Assembly (NCBI GenBank): GCA_965227645.1
Contig: OZ245773.1
Span: 4,960,001 to 5,024,000, forward strand
DNA length: 64,000 bases
Reading direction: 5' to 3'
From: Flavimaribacter sp024343425
Lineage (GTDB): Bacteria; Pseudomonadota; Alphaproteobacteria; Rhizobiales; Rhizobiaceae
Shown here: positions 16,904-26,638 of the stretch, in pieces
Position numbering within the stretch: position 1 is the stretch's first letter
How the letters are laid out: each line of letters opens with the position of its first letter
The notes under the pieces: generated by a model
Seen by the model: the letters and a program-made list of their open reading frames with translations, nothing else
Told to the model about the DNA's origin: nothing
The model's database searches: none
Made by a program: the position numbers and the translations under genes

Positions 16904-18172
16904 TCAGTGGGCGCCCGATTTGCGAAGCGGCTTAGCCGAATGAATGACCGGTTCGGATTCCGCGGTAAGGTTTTGGGCCTTTATCCTCCGGGCGTAAAGC
17001 CGGCCAAGCGGCGCCGCCGTCAAACCGTGCAGGAGCGCGCTGATCCATACGGCGTTGATTGCGATGTAGAGAACGGGTTCGGCGTATCCGGCGTCTATCT
17101 GCGGCACAACGAGCAATGCAAACAGCGCCGTGGCGAGGCCTCGCGGTCCGAACCAGCCGAAAAACAGGCGTGTTTCGGGAGATGCGTCGGTTCCGATCAG
17201 CGATATCCATATCGAAGCCGGCCGCACGACAAAAAAACTGACCAGCACAATCGCAACTGTCGCCAGGTCGAGATGGGCGAGCGCAGCCGGAAGGAGCGCG
17301 AGGCCGAGCAGGAAAAACGCCGCCCAGCTCAGCAATTGACCCTCGCTTTCGGTAAATTCGTAGATGAAGGCGCTTGCGTTCTTAACGATATTGCCAAAGC
17401 AGAGGCCGGCGATGAACGCTGCGATGAAACCATTTCCGCCAATGAGCGATGCGGCGAAATAGGCTGTCATGGCCAGCGACAGCGTGCCAATGCCTTCATA
17501 GGGATCGGTGGCGAGATGTCGTCTTTTCGCCCACAGGAGGAGGAAACCGCCGGCGCAGCCTATGACAATGCCCGTGATTGGTCCGAGGGTCAGTTGACGC
17601 ATCATGAAGGCGATCCAGTTGATGTCGGCGCGTTCGGTCGCTTCTGCCGTGAGGCTGGCGAAAAGCAGCACTGCGGGCAGCGCTATCCCGTCGTTGAGAC
17701 CGCTTTCAACCGTCAGCGCCCTTCGCGGGCGCTCCGGAATGTCCGGATTGGTCACGACTGAGAGCCCAAGGGCGGCGTCGGTCGGGGTGAGGATCGCTGC
17801 GACGAGCGCCACCGCGAATATCGGCCACCCGGGAAGGAAAGGCATAGCCGCAAGCGCCCCGAGAAGAATGCAAAGCGGAAGCCCGACAACCAGCATTCGG
17901 ACCGGCCAGACATGCCGTCGGCGCAGAGCGGACAGGTTGGTCTGCGCAGCGTCCAGGAAAAGCAGCACGATCAGGGCGATTTCGGCCACCAGATGCAGAG
18001 CTTCGCGCGCGCCTTCCCCGGACATGACGCCGGTCGACGCCATGACGAGGCCGAAGCCGATACACAACATAGGCGCCGTCAGAACGGTCTTCGTCAATCG
18101 GTTGGCGACGACCGAAAGCCCGAGTGCGAACAGGCTGACGATCAGAAATCCAATGATTTCGCTTTCGGGCAT
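16904..18172 (-). CDS. CPA1-type Na+(K+)/H+ antiporter (NhaP family)
   Basis: A 422-residue polytopic inner-membrane protein with about 12 hydrophobic segments. The core ion-translocation motifs of CPA1 exchangers are visible: LTPTDAALGLSVV in TM5 and VESGLNDGIALP in TM6, where the ND pair binds the cation. It begins MPESEIIGFLIVSLFALGLSV and has no large cytoplasmic C-terminal domain. It probably contributes to pH and salt homeostasis, a plausible neighbour for compatible-solute genes. The exchanged cation is not predictable. Confidence 0.88.
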   Translation of the reverse strand: MPESEIIGFLIVSLFALGLSVVANRLTKTVLTAPMLCIGFGLVMASTGVMSGEGAREALHLVAEIALIVLLFLDAAQTNLSALRRRHVWPVRMLVVGLPLCILLGALAAMPFLPGWPIFAVALVAAILTPTDAALGLSVVTNPDIPERPRRALTVESGLNDGIALPAVLLFASLTAEATERADINWIAFMMRQLTLGPITGIVIGCAGGFLLLWAKRRHLATDPYEGIGTLSLAMTAYFAASLIGGNGFIAAFIAGLCFGNIVKNASAFIYEFTESEGQLLSWAAFFLLGLALLPAALAHLDLATVAIVLVSFFVVRPASIWISLIGTDASPETRLFFGWFGPRGLATALFALLVVPQIDAGYAEPVLYIAINAVWISALLHGLTAAPLGRLYARRIKAQNLTAESEPVIHSAKPLRKSGAH

Positions 18173-18249
18173 GGCGCAGGGAGATCCGGTTTACCGATAT
18201 TGAACCACCGTCTTTGCAACTGGACCGATCTCCGGCGAAACGAAGCGGT

Positions 18250-19737
18250 TCAAACCGCTTCGCCGGTGAACATCGCGACCAGTTTTTTCTTTTCGACCTT
18301 GCCATTGTTGTTGCGCGGCAGTTCGTCAATCAACCTGAATTCGCGCGGGCACTTGTCGGCGCTGATATTTGCGCGCGCGAAGACGCCGAGCTTTTCGACC
18401 GTCAACGTGTCGGTCGAGGCGACGACGAAGGCGGCGACTTCCTCTCCGGAAGCTTCTGAAGGATAGCCGATGACGGCGGCTTCCTTCACCTCCGGATGCC
18501 GAAGCAGCGTGTGTTCGATCTCGCGCGGGAAAACATTGACGCCGTTGCGAATAATCAAGTCCGACGCGCGTCCCGTCAGAACCAGGAAACCGTCCTCATC
18601 TATGTAGCCGAGATCACCGGGTATTGCCCATCCGTCGGCGATGCGGTCGGAATTCTCGCGCTCCTCCCCGATGATTTCGTCGGCGATGCAGGGGGAGCGG
18701 ATCATGATCAACCCGTTTTCACCGGCCGGCAGGGATTCGCCATCGGCGCCGGCGATCCGGATATGCGTCAGCACATGCGGCTTGCCGACGGAGTTCGGAT
18801 TCTTCAACACGTCCTCGCCAGACAATTCCGAAATCATGGGGCAGCAGATGCTCGAACCATAATCGACGCGGTAGCCCGGCGTCAGTTCCTTGTGGGCGCG
18901 AACACTGTGTTCCGGAGGCACGGCTGCGCCCGCAACCGTCAAAGCGCGCAAGTCCGGGAACATGGGCGTGTCCCTGCCGGCCGATATTTCAAGCATGCCC
19001 GCTAGCTGCGGCGGCACGATGAACGCGGCCCGCGCCTTCAGTTCGACAAAGGCTTCCGCGACTTCCCCAGCGGAAGACAGGATCGGCAGGAAATGTACGG
19101 TTCCGCCGTCCATCAGATGAAAGAGCGTATGGATCTGCGGAGCAGTGTAGCCAAGCGGCAGGGAGCAAACGAAAACGCCGCCGCTGTAGCCGAGCGAACT
19201 CGTGCGGTGCGCAAGATACCGGTTCAGGAACGTGTTGTGGCCAACGGCGATCCCCTGTGGGGAACCTGTCGTGCCTGAAGTCAGGGCAATGATTGCCGGA
19301 TGATGGGCGGTGACCGCTTCGTACTCGGCGCTGTCCATGGCGGCGATCTCGTTGCGCCAGCCCTGCTTTGCGAGTATGGATTCATATTCGGGTTCGGCGG
19401 GCGTTCCGCGGAGCTCGATGATGGCGCGGATATTGAAGTTCCTGGCGCTCGAATTCTTCTCGCCGGGCTTGGCGCGGAAGTCGAGCAACATGGCCGAGGC
19501 GCCGATCATCCAGAGCGCGAGAGCGGCGGCGATTGTCTCTTCTGGTCGCTGGAGCGCGACGCCCACCCTGTCGCCGGCGCCTATTCCCCGGTCTTTCAGA
19601 TAGCGGGCGCCTTGAGACGCCAATCCGACAAGGTCGCTGAACGAGAGGACCACCTCGTCGGATACGATAGCCTTGCTGTCCGGAATTCGCTTGGCCACGC
19701 CGGTAAATACGTCGGCCAGATTCATTGCTGTCGTCAT
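18250..19737 (-). CDS. AMP-dependent acyl-CoA synthetase/ligase family protein
   Basis: A 495-residue ANL-superfamily adenylating enzyme. The P-loop is ALTSGTTGSPQGIAVG (usual PKG lysine replaced by Gln), followed by YGSSICCPMISEL, the A7 aspartate in PGDLGYIDEDGFL, the hinge/A8 region LTGRASDLIIRNGVNVFPREIE, and the A10 lysine in NNNGKVEKKKL. It adenylates a carboxylate and probably passes it to CoA or a carrier; the substrate is unknown. It is divergently transcribed from a flavin halogenase-like gene across a 462-base gap, so the two may work on the same substrate. The start ATG is 19737; an in-frame ATG four codons later is an alternative. No carrier protein gene was found nearby. Confidence 0.85.
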   Translation of the reverse strand: MTTAMNLADVFTGVAKRIPDSKAIVSDEVVLSFSDLVGLASQGARYLKDRGIGAGDRVGVALQRPEETIAAALALWMIGASAMLLDFRAKPGEKNSSARNFNIRAIIELRGTPAEPEYESILAKQGWRNEIAAMDSAEYEAVTAHHPAIIALTSGTTGSPQGIAVGHNTFLNRYLAHRTSSLGYSGGVFVCSLPLGYTAPQIHTLFHLMDGGTVHFLPILSSAGEVAEAFVELKARAAFIVPPQLAGMLEISAGRDTPMFPDLRALTVAGAAVPPEHSVRAHKELTPGYRVDYGSSICCPMISELSGEDVLKNPNSVGKPHVLTHIRIAGADGESLPAGENGLIMIRSPCIADEIIGEERENSDRIADGWAIPGDLGYIDEDGFLVLTGRASDLIIRNGVNVFPREIEHTLLRHPEVKEAAVIGYPSEASGEEVAAFVVASTDTLTVEKLGVFARANISADKCPREFRLIDELPRNNNGKVEKKKLVAMFTGEAV

Positions 19738-20199
19738 TCTGCTGCTCCAGATTCCTTCGGCCCGGGTGCGCCGGATTGCCGGTTTACGGGTTTGTTCCTT
19801 CGATGGAGAAGAAATGTCAACGCATAACTCGCATTCGAATTTCCGATTGCAAGGTTATGACGGACCTCAGTGAGGTAACTCCTGGTTCGTGTTTTTGCTC
19901 ATAAGTGACACTGCTTCGCGCATTGTATGGGCGAAGACGTTCAATTCCGGCAAAGCGCCCAGGGATGAGCAAATATCGATCCGACCGGATCAGCGAATAC
20001 CTGAACTCGGCAGTGAAATTGCGCCAAAGCATGAACCAGACAGAAAATCGTTTGCGGCGACAATTCAAGCAATCCACAATACCCGGGTCGATGTTTCCGA
20101 ATAAATTTTCGAGAACCTTGCATTCAAACGTGTTGTCCGGCAACAAAGCTGAGAAACCCTACACATGAATATGGAAAACGCATAGCCGACAGGTGTGCA
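19738..20199. other. 462-base divergent intergenic region, no gene seen
   Basis: Lies between the acyl-CoA-ligase-like gene and the halogenase-like gene. The short open frames here have no recognisable protein character; in particular no carrier protein with a DSL phosphopantetheine site was found. Composition looks more AT-rich than the flanking genes. It presumably holds two divergent promoters. Confidence 0.5.
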
Positions 20200-21963
20200 T
20201 TGAAGAACTCGGACTACAATAATTCTCATTTCGATGTTGTTGTTTGCGGGGCGGGCCTGGCAGGATTGTCTTTTGCCCGCCAGCTCAGACTGGAGCAACC
20301 CGAAAGATTGATCGCAATCCTTGATCCGTTGACGCCGCCGATTCCCGACGCGATATGGAAAGTAGGAGAATCGACGGTAGAATTCGGATCCCACTATCTG
20401 GCCGGCTATCTGCAGCTTGAGGACTATCTGAAAGAGACTCAACTGAAGAAGCTCGGGCTGCGCTTCTTCTATTCCAGCAATGGATCGATGGCGTCCAGAC
20501 CGGAGTTCGGACTTTCGGATTTTGCGGAATTTCCAACCTATCAGATTGATCGGGGCATTCTTGAACGCGACATGCGGGATATGGCCCGCGCAGACGGCAC
20601 GGTCTTTCTGGAAGGCTGTCAGGTGCGCAAGGTCGAACTGTCCGACGACGGAGCGCACAGGATCATATTCACGGACACCACTGCAGGAGCAGGCGCGGAC
20701 GGCGCTCTGACCGCGAGGTGGGTTGTTGATGCGACCGGGCGCCGGCAGTTGCTTCAACGGCAGCTCAACCTGAAGCAGCCTTCCGAGGGCAAGGCTTGTT
20801 CCAGCGTCTGGTTCAGGATTCCGGGCCGTGTGGACGTCGACGATATGGTCTCGCCGGAAAACCGTAAATGGCACGATCGGGTGCCCGAAAGCAGGCGTTA
20901 TTTTTCGACCAACCATCTGTGCGGCGCCGGTTATTGGGTCTGGATCATCCCGCTCAGCAGCAATGTCACGAGCGTCGGGATAGTGGCGCGCGACGACATA
21001 CATCCTTTCGACGCCTACAACACACGAGAGAAAGCGATCGAATGGCTGAAAGGAAACGAAACGGAGCTCGGCGCCTACCTTGAAGGGCAGGAGATGCTCG
21101 ATTTCAAGTTCATGAAGGAATACAGCTACTCCAGCGCCAAGGTATTTTCTGGAGAGCGTTGGGCCTGCGTCGGCGAGGCGGCGTTGTTCGCCGATCCTTT
21201 CTATTCACCCGGCACCGATCTGATCGCCATCGCCAACACCATGACGATTGACATGATCCGTCGGGATTTCGACGGAAAGCATGATGCGGAACGAATTCGG
21301 TACTACAGCGACTATCTCATAGAACTGAATGATGAACTGACCCGATCCATTCAGCACGGGTATGATTATCTCGGCGATGAAACCATCTCCCTGATGCGTG
21401 GATTGTGGGATTATTCCGCGGCATGGGGGCATCTGTGTCCGCTTCTGTTCAATCGCGCTTTCACCGACGAGCAAAAACAGCAGGCGATGCAGCCGCGTGG
21501 CGTCCTTCCATTGTTCGTTATCGCTGTCTTCATGCGCCGTCTGCTTGACGAGTGGCTGCAACACCGTCGGAAGTATGGTGGTCGCCTGACCTATGATTAC
21601 GTGAACTACCTGGGCATAGAATGGCTGGCGGAACACCGGCGGTCGAACCTGCGGGAACAGGAAAGCCTCGAAGCACTGGCAGCCCGCTACCGCTCGAACC
21701 TGGAGTTGCACGAAGAGCTGCTCCACGCGGTGTTCCTGATTGCGGTCGAGGATGTGCATCCTGAACACCTCGATCGCCTGAAGGACGTCGAATGGATGAA
21801 CGTTCAGAAACTGACGCTCGATCCTTCGAAGTGGGAAAGTTCCGGCATGTTCAAGCCGCGAACCAAACCCCGGCCGTTCCGGCGCCTGTATACGGAACTC
21901 CGCAGTTGGCTCAAGCCGCGGGAAACCGAACTGCAGACCGAACGCGAGGCGCATGTTGTGTGA
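20200..21963 (+). CDS. FAD-dependent oxidoreductase of the flavin halogenase-like family
   Basis: A 587-residue flavoprotein. The N-terminal dinucleotide motif is VVVCGAGLAGLSFARQL, WKVGESTVE follows near residue 53, VVDATG near 176, GYWVWIIP at about 245-251, and GEAALFADPFYSPGTDL in the middle. The W-x-W-x-I-P motif and the KVGES and DP(F/L)(Y/F)SxG elements are hallmarks of FADH2-dependent halogenases. Its ~200-residue C-terminal extension is helical and unassigned. The start is TTG 20200 with a weak site. It may halogenate or hydroxylate an acid activated by the divergent ligase, but halogenase activity is not demonstrable, because family members also include plain oxidoreductases. Confidence 0.72.
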   Translation: MKNSDYNNSHFDVVVCGAGLAGLSFARQLRLEQPERLIAILDPLTPPIPDAIWKVGESTVEFGSHYLAGYLQLEDYLKETQLKKLGLRFFYSSNGSMASRPEFGLSDFAEFPTYQIDRGILERDMRDMARADGTVFLEGCQVRKVELSDDGAHRIIFTDTTAGAGADGALTARWVVDATGRRQLLQRQLNLKQPSEGKACSSVWFRIPGRVDVDDMVSPENRKWHDRVPESRRYFSTNHLCGAGYWVWIIPLSSNVTSVGIVARDDIHPFDAYNTREKAIEWLKGNETELGAYLEGQEMLDFKFMKEYSYSSAKVFSGERWACVGEAALFADPFYSPGTDLIAIANTMTIDMIRRDFDGKHDAERIRYYSDYLIELNDELTRSIQHGYDYLGDETISLMRGLWDYSAAWGHLCPLLFNRAFTDEQKQQAMQPRGVLPLFVIAVFMRRLLDEWLQHRRKYGGRLTYDYVNYLGIEWLAEHRRSNLREQESLEALAARYRSNLELHEELLHAVFLIAVEDVHPEHLDRLKDVEWMNVQKLTLDPSKWESSGMFKPRTKPRPFRRLYTELRSWLKPRETELQTEREAHVV

Positions 21964-22182
21964 GGCGGACGTCGGCGGATCGCTTCGTCTGGCCAAGATG
22001 AATGCGTTCATTGTGCTCAGCCGGATAGCGCTATGACGAAAGCGTAAATAGATTTTATACCGGCTTCCGTGGTAAAAGGCGCCTTATGGACATCAGCGCC
22101 GCTTTTCGGTTCAGGTGTCGAGCAAGGACTGGGTTGCGCAAGTTTTAGCGCGCCTTTAGCCCTCTTCTATCGGGAGACGCCT

Positions 22183-23844
22183 GTGAATCGATTCATTGTT
22201 CTTGGATTTATGGCGGTGATCTTCGCCGCAGCGCCATTGCCGGCCTGGTCGCAGACAATCGAAACCATCATTGAGGAAGACGATGTCTCGGCGATGGAGC
22301 CCGATGTGGAAGGCGGCGATCTCTCTTCTTGGTATTACGCCATGCAGAGCCGCCTCAACAATTCGGAAAACCGCCTTGCTTCCGACGAGAAACGTTCATC
22401 CCGGCTGGCGTTGTGGTACGAGCAGCGCGACTACGCGCCGCTCTGGCTGGCTGACGGTCAGCCCACCAGGGAGGCCCGCGAAGTCGTTTTCGCCTTGCTC
22501 ACAGCCTACGAGGACGGGCTCAATCCCGCCGAATACGGCGCGGACACGATGTTGACGAAACTCAACGACGGAGACGAGGAAAGTCTGGCCGATTTCGAAG
22601 TGTCGCTGTCCTATGCGGTTGCCCTCTACGGTCAGCATCTGCACAGCGGACGCGTCGAGCCCAATCAGGTCAATCGCGAACTCGTCCTGTTCCCCGAGGA
22701 AATTTCTGCGGACAAGATTCTCGAACGTCTCGCTCAGGCCGACGACGTGATTGCGGAACTGCGCGACTTTTCACCCAATACCGATCGTTACGACAGGCTG
22801 CGGAAACATCTGCAGTCGCTGATCGTGACGAAGGCCAAGGGCGGTTGGGTGCAGGTCCCGGACGGCGAGACCCTGAAGCCGGGCATGAGCGATCCGCGTG
22901 TAGCTGTCTTGCGGGAACGGATGATCCAGGAGGGCGAGCTCGAGGAAGGCGTCCATTTCGGCGACACATATGACGGAGCGCTTGTCGACGCGGTCATGGA
23001 ATTCCAGCGTCGCATGGGTCTGGAACAGGACGGCGCGATCGGGCCGAACACATTGACGGAACTCAACACTACGGTTGAGGAACGCATCCGGTTGGTCGAA
23101 CTCAACCTGGAGCGCCGACGCTGGATGCAGGCGAATTTCGGCAATCCCTATGTCTTCGTCAACCTGGCGGATCAGACTGTGAAGTTCGTCAAGGATGAGA
23201 AGACCATACATGCGGCATTGACGCAGGTGGGCGCCTCCTACCACAGAACGCCGGTATTCAGCGACCAGATGGAGTATCTGGAGTTCAATCCCTACTGGAA
23301 CGTGCCCTATTCCATCGCCACGAAGGAATATCTGCCAAAATTGAAGTCCAACCCCTACGCGCTCAAGGCGCAGAACATCAATGTCCTGCGCAACGAAACT
23401 GTGGTGGATCCGGGCGGCGTGCCCTGGAACTCCTATTCCCGGGCAAAGTTTCCGGTCAAACTCCGTCAGGAACCGGGCGCAGGCAATGCGCTTGGGCGGG
23501 TCAAATTCATGTTCCCCAACCAGTTCAATATCTATCTGCACGACACGCCGTCGAAATCCAAGTTTGACAAGGCTCAGCGGTATTTCAGCCATGGCTGCAT
23601 CCGGGTGCAGGATCCTTTCGATCTGGCGGAAGTGATTCTGAAGGATCAGGGTATGACGCGCGCCGAGATTGATCAGATCGTCAATTCCGGCAAGCGGACC
23701 GTCGTTCGGCTTCAGGAGCGGATCCCGGTTCACGTCGCCTATCTGACCGCCTGGGTCAACAAGGACGGATCTGTGTATTACCGCCGTGACGTCTATGGTC
23801 GCGACAAGATCCTCGACGAGGCTCTGACGGCCGCTACCAATTAG
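22183..23844 (+). CDS. Periplasmic L,D-transpeptidase, YcbB/LdtD type
   Basis: A 553-residue exported enzyme that makes 3-3 crosslinks or attaches proteins to peptidoglycan. GTG 22183, with GGGAG upstream, starts a clear signal peptide (MNRFIVLGFMAVIFAAAPLPAWSQ). Then come a scaffold domain (about 40-220), a PG_binding_1 domain (about 225-300, DPRVAVLRERM ... VMEFQRRMGLEQDGAIGPNTL) and a YkuD catalytic domain with C472 in FSHGCIRVQDP. Domain order and length match YcbB-like enzymes. An upstream in-frame start (22069) would hide the signal peptide. Transcribed alone; a 219-base gap separates it from the halogenase-like gene. Confidence 0.93.
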   Translation: MNRFIVLGFMAVIFAAAPLPAWSQTIETIIEEDDVSAMEPDVEGGDLSSWYYAMQSRLNNSENRLASDEKRSSRLALWYEQRDYAPLWLADGQPTREAREVVFALLTAYEDGLNPAEYGADTMLTKLNDGDEESLADFEVSLSYAVALYGQHLHSGRVEPNQVNRELVLFPEEISADKILERLAQADDVIAELRDFSPNTDRYDRLRKHLQSLIVTKAKGGWVQVPDGETLKPGMSDPRVAVLRERMIQEGELEEGVHFGDTYDGALVDAVMEFQRRMGLEQDGAIGPNTLTELNTTVEERIRLVELNLERRRWMQANFGNPYVFVNLADQTVKFVKDEKTIHAALTQVGASYHRTPVFSDQMEYLEFNPYWNVPYSIATKEYLPKLKSNPYALKAQNINVLRNETVVDPGGVPWNSYSRAKFPVKLRQEPGAGNALGRVKFMFPNQFNIYLHDTPSKSKFDKAQRYFSHGCIRVQDPFDLAEVILKDQGMTRAEIDQIVNSGKRTVVRLQERIPVHVAYLTAWVNKDGSVYYRRDVYGRDKILDEALTAATN

Positions 23845-24332
23845 AGCCAGGTTTGTTCCGATAGACTTTGTAAGGCGTGGATGCGTGATGGCGTCCACGC
23901 CTTTCCCTTTGGATTTTGGATCGAGCCGGACCGAAAACGACAGTCAGTCAATATAGGCCTCAGTCCTGAGAGGGGATGTCTTCGAGGGCGCGGTTTCAGC
24001 GCTACCTGCCAATATCAATCGCCGGCGCGCGAAATCCCATCGCCATCCAGGCAGCCAGCAATTTCCAACATGAATTTTCCCGCATGCGATTGATAGCCCG
24101 GCAGGGAATCATCGAACTCGACGCCACTCGGCCTGTCGCGGATCATCGTTCGGGCTTGGATCGGAAGCTGATCTTCGACGATGCGGTTCTTGTAGAAACT
24201 CAACCAGTGACCGCTGGTGAACTCGAGAAAGACGGGGGTGTTGCAGAATGGTAAGTTGATATCAATCTATGACTTTGTACGCGCTTCATTTAGTGTCCAA
24301 ACTCAACAGTGAAACGGAAGGCTTTCTTGTTC
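23845..24332. other. 488-base region between ldt and hydrolase; possible remnant on minus strand
   Basis: No convincing gene. On the minus strand an open frame of about 80 codons (roughly 24020-24265) reads NTPVFLEFTSGHWLSFYKNR and then KFMLEIAGCLDGDG, protein-like in character, but it lacks an ATG or ribosome-binding site and I do not recognise it. It could be a decayed gene piece or chance. Confidence 0.3.
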
Positions 24333-25064
24333 ATGACCTCAAAAACGTTCGTTCTCGTGCATGGCGTTTGGCACGGCGGTTGGTGCTGGTCGCGCGTCGT
24401 CGATATTCTTCGCGCGCGCGGTCACCGTGTTACGGCGCCAACCCTGACAGGACTGGGCGAGCGGTCGCATCTCCTTTCCGCAGATATCACGCTTGAGACG
24501 TTCGTCACTGATGTCGTCCGGCATATTGAATGCGAGGACCTGCGCGACGTCGTGCTTGTTGGTCACAGTTTCGGCGGCGCTCCGGTGACCGGCGCCGCCG
24601 ACCGGATCGCCGATCGTCTGGCCAGCCTGATATATCTCGACGGCATCATGCTCAAATCCGGAGAGACGTGGTTCAGCCTGTTGCCGCCGGATCTGGCTGC
24701 GGATCGCAAGGCGCTTGCCGAAGAAACAAGCGGCGGCGTCAGCCTGCCGCCGGCGCCGGCGGAAAGCTTCGGTGTGAGTAGACCCGAAGACCGGATTTTC
24801 CTTGAAAGCAGGCTAACTCCTCACCCCTTCGCGACATTCACCACCTCGCTGGACTTGAGGGCCCCGAGAGTCGGCAACGGGTTGCCCGCCGCCTATGTTC
24901 ACTGCACCAGCCCGATCTACGGCCCGGCGAATGTTGCTCTTCAAAGGGCGCAGGATCTCGGCTGGCCGGTGAGAGAAATCGCTACGGGACACGATGCGAT
25001 GGTCACCGAGCCGCAGGCGACGGCGGATTTGCTGGAGAAGATCGCCTCCGCGCTCAGTCAGTAG
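24333..25064 (+). CDS. Alpha/beta hydrolase (methyl-esterase / EstC-like family)
   Basis: A 243-residue cytoplasmic alpha/beta hydrolase. It has the oxyanion-hole segment FVLVHGVWHGGWCW at the N-terminus, nucleophile S79 in VGHSFGGAP and catalytic H220 in ATGHDAMV; the acidic residue is probably in the YLDG or following loop. The HGAWHG-type opening and length match the salicylate/pyrethroid-esterase-like (plant methyl-esterase-related) group. The start is ATG 24333 with a GGAAGG site 11 bases upstream; GTG 24309 is possible. Tail-to-tail overlap of 7 bases with the CXXCH protein gene. Substrate unknown. Confidence 0.85.
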   Translation: MTSKTFVLVHGVWHGGWCWSRVVDILRARGHRVTAPTLTGLGERSHLLSADITLETFVTDVVRHIECEDLRDVVLVGHSFGGAPVTGAADRIADRLASLIYLDGIMLKSGETWFSLLPPDLAADRKALAEETSGGVSLPPAPAESFGVSRPEDRIFLESRLTPHPFATFTTSLDLRAPRVGNGLPAAYVHCTSPIYGPANVALQRAQDLGWPVREIATGHDAMVTEPQATADLLEKIASALSQ

Positions 25065-25675
25065 CGATAAGGCGGGCATTCCCTTGGAAAATCGATAAAA
25101 CTGCGCGGCGTTCGTCCGTGACTGGAAGGGGCCGGCGCCCGACAGTCTTTCAGCCGCTCTTCCATGAAATCGACAACCAGTCTCTTGGAGGCGATGTATT
25201 CGCGGAAGTCGTCGCTCCTGTGCGTTCGGATATGCTGGTTGCGCTCGCATATTTCTCGCATGCCCTCGGGACACTTGAGAATCGTCGCACCACTCAACGG
25301 ATACGTGTCTGTCCCTTTCGCGCAGTCGATACCGTTTGCTGTCAGGCGTATTTGCTCAGGACAGGGAACTGCCAAGCCCCGTCGAATGACAACTCCACCG
25401 GTCGCGTGTGGGGATCGCACAGATAGGTGAAGACGAGGGCTGACGACCCGCACCTTCAGGCCTTCGGTGTACCGCATGTCGATATCATTCAACCAGTGCA
25501 GCCTCGGATGCAGAAGCGGAATATGGCAGTCCGCGCAATAGTGCACGGATGAGCCATGGTTGAATATGAAAAGGATCTCGCTTTCCGGCGACGCCCCGGC
25601 CGTTGCGGGCAGGCACAACAGAAACACCGCGCAGATGCTCAGCAACCTTGTCAGCCAGGTTTTTTGCCGCGGCAT
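25058..25675 (-). CDS. Secreted hypothetical protein with one CXXCH motif
   Basis: A 205-residue protein with a signal peptide (KTWLTRLLSICAVFLLCLPATAGAS). The mature part contains one heme-c-like CADCH at about residues 47-51, preceded by NHGSSVHY, and further cysteines near CPEQ, DCAKG, KCPEGMREIC and DCRAP. I do not recognise the family. A single CXXCH with a distal Met could make a mono-heme cytochrome-like protein, but the extra paired cysteines would equally fit disulfides. Neighbours are hydrolases with no obvious electron-transfer role. Confidence 0.6.
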   Translation of the reverse strand: MPRQKTWLTRLLSICAVFLLCLPATAGASPESEILFIFNHGSSVHYCADCHIPLLHPRLHWLNDIDMRYTEGLKVRVVSPRLHLSVRSPHATGGVVIRRGLAVPCPEQIRLTANGIDCAKGTDTYPLSGATILKCPEGMREICERNQHIRTHRSDDFREYIASKRLVVDFMEERLKDCRAPAPSSHGRTPRSFIDFPRECPPYRY

Positions 25676-25698
25676 TATTCAAATCCCGCGTCTGGACC

Positions 25699-26589
25699 TT
25701 ATCCAGAGAGATATTGGTTGAACCAGTCGATAGTTCGCGACCAGGCGAGTTCTGCTGCCGCCTCATCATAGCGCGGCGTGGAGTCATTGTGGAATCCGTG
25801 GTTTACATCCGGATAGATATTAGCCTCGAACGTCTTTTCGTTTTCGATCAGCGCTTGTTCGTAGGCTGGCCATCCGGAATTGATGCGTTCGTCGAGACCT
25901 GCGTATTGCATCAGCATCGCAGCCTCTATCCGCGGCACGTCCGACGCGGCTGGTTGCCGGCCATAGAAGGGAACGGAGGCGGCAAGCTCCGGATAGGCGA
26001 CGGCCAGCGCATTGCAGACGCCGCCGCCATAGCAAAAGCCGACTGCTCCAACCTTGCCCGTGGAGTCTTCCGACTTCAGCAGATATTCGAAGCCGGCAAA
26101 GAAATCATTCATCAGCTTTTCCGGATCGACCGTGCGCTGAAGCTCGCGTCCCTCCGCGTCATTGCCGGGATACCCGCCGACAGACGTCAGCCCGTCTGGA
26201 GCCATGGCCAGAAATCCTTGTTTTGCCAGTCGTCGCGCGACATCCTCGATATAGGGGTTCAGGCCCCGGTTTTCGTGGACGACCAGCACAGCCGGCAAGG
26301 GATTCTGCGCATTGGCGGGCGTCACGAAATAGCCGCGCACGGATCCGTTTCCCTCGGGAGAATCGTAGGTAATGTATTGCGGAACGATATCGGGATCGTT
26401 GAAAGACACCTGTTCGGCGAGCGCGTAATTCGGACTCAGCATGTCGAGTAGGGCAATTGCGGTCACGCCGCCCACCGCCCATTTGGCCGAGCGGTCGAGA
26501 AACTCGCGTTTGGTGATCTTGCCGTGTGCGTAGAAGTCGTAGAGTTCGAGCAGCTCCTGATCGAAATCCTTCGCCGTCAGACGTTCCAT
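25699..26589 (-). CDS. Dienelactone hydrolase family protein (YghX-like)
   Basis: A 296-residue alpha/beta hydrolase of the dienelactone hydrolase family with the Cys-His-Asp triad C186 (GFCYGGGV), D233 (YAGLDERIN) and H264 (VNHGFHND). The N-terminal 60 residues carry TKREFLDRSAKWAVGGVTAIALLDML, a TAT-like hydrophobic leader with KR instead of RR, as in E. coli YghX, so export is possible but uncertain. ATG 26589 is chosen because AAGGAGG lies 7 bases upstream; the longer frame to 26661 overlaps the DUF1697 gene. It is downstream of the DUF1697 gene on the same strand. Confidence 0.88.
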   Translation of the reverse strand: MERLTAKDFDQELLELYDFYAHGKITKREFLDRSAKWAVGGVTAIALLDMLSPNYALAEQVSFNDPDIVPQYITYDSPEGNGSVRGYFVTPANAQNPLPAVLVVHENRGLNPYIEDVARRLAKQGFLAMAPDGLTSVGGYPGNDAEGRELQRTVDPEKLMNDFFAGFEYLLKSEDSTGKVGAVGFCYGGGVCNALAVAYPELAASVPFYGRQPAASDVPRIEAAMLMQYAGLDERINSGWPAYEQALIENEKTFEANIYPDVNHGFHNDSTPRYDEAAAELAWSRTIDWFNQYLSG

Positions 26590-26638
26590 GGTCGCGCCTC
26601 CTTTTTGCATTGGTTGTCCAATCGCCAGAAGTGTAACG

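Noticed and set aside
19738..20199. Short frames as a carrier protein for the halogenase/ligase pair
   Set aside because: No DSL phosphopantetheine site or helical carrier pattern in any frame.
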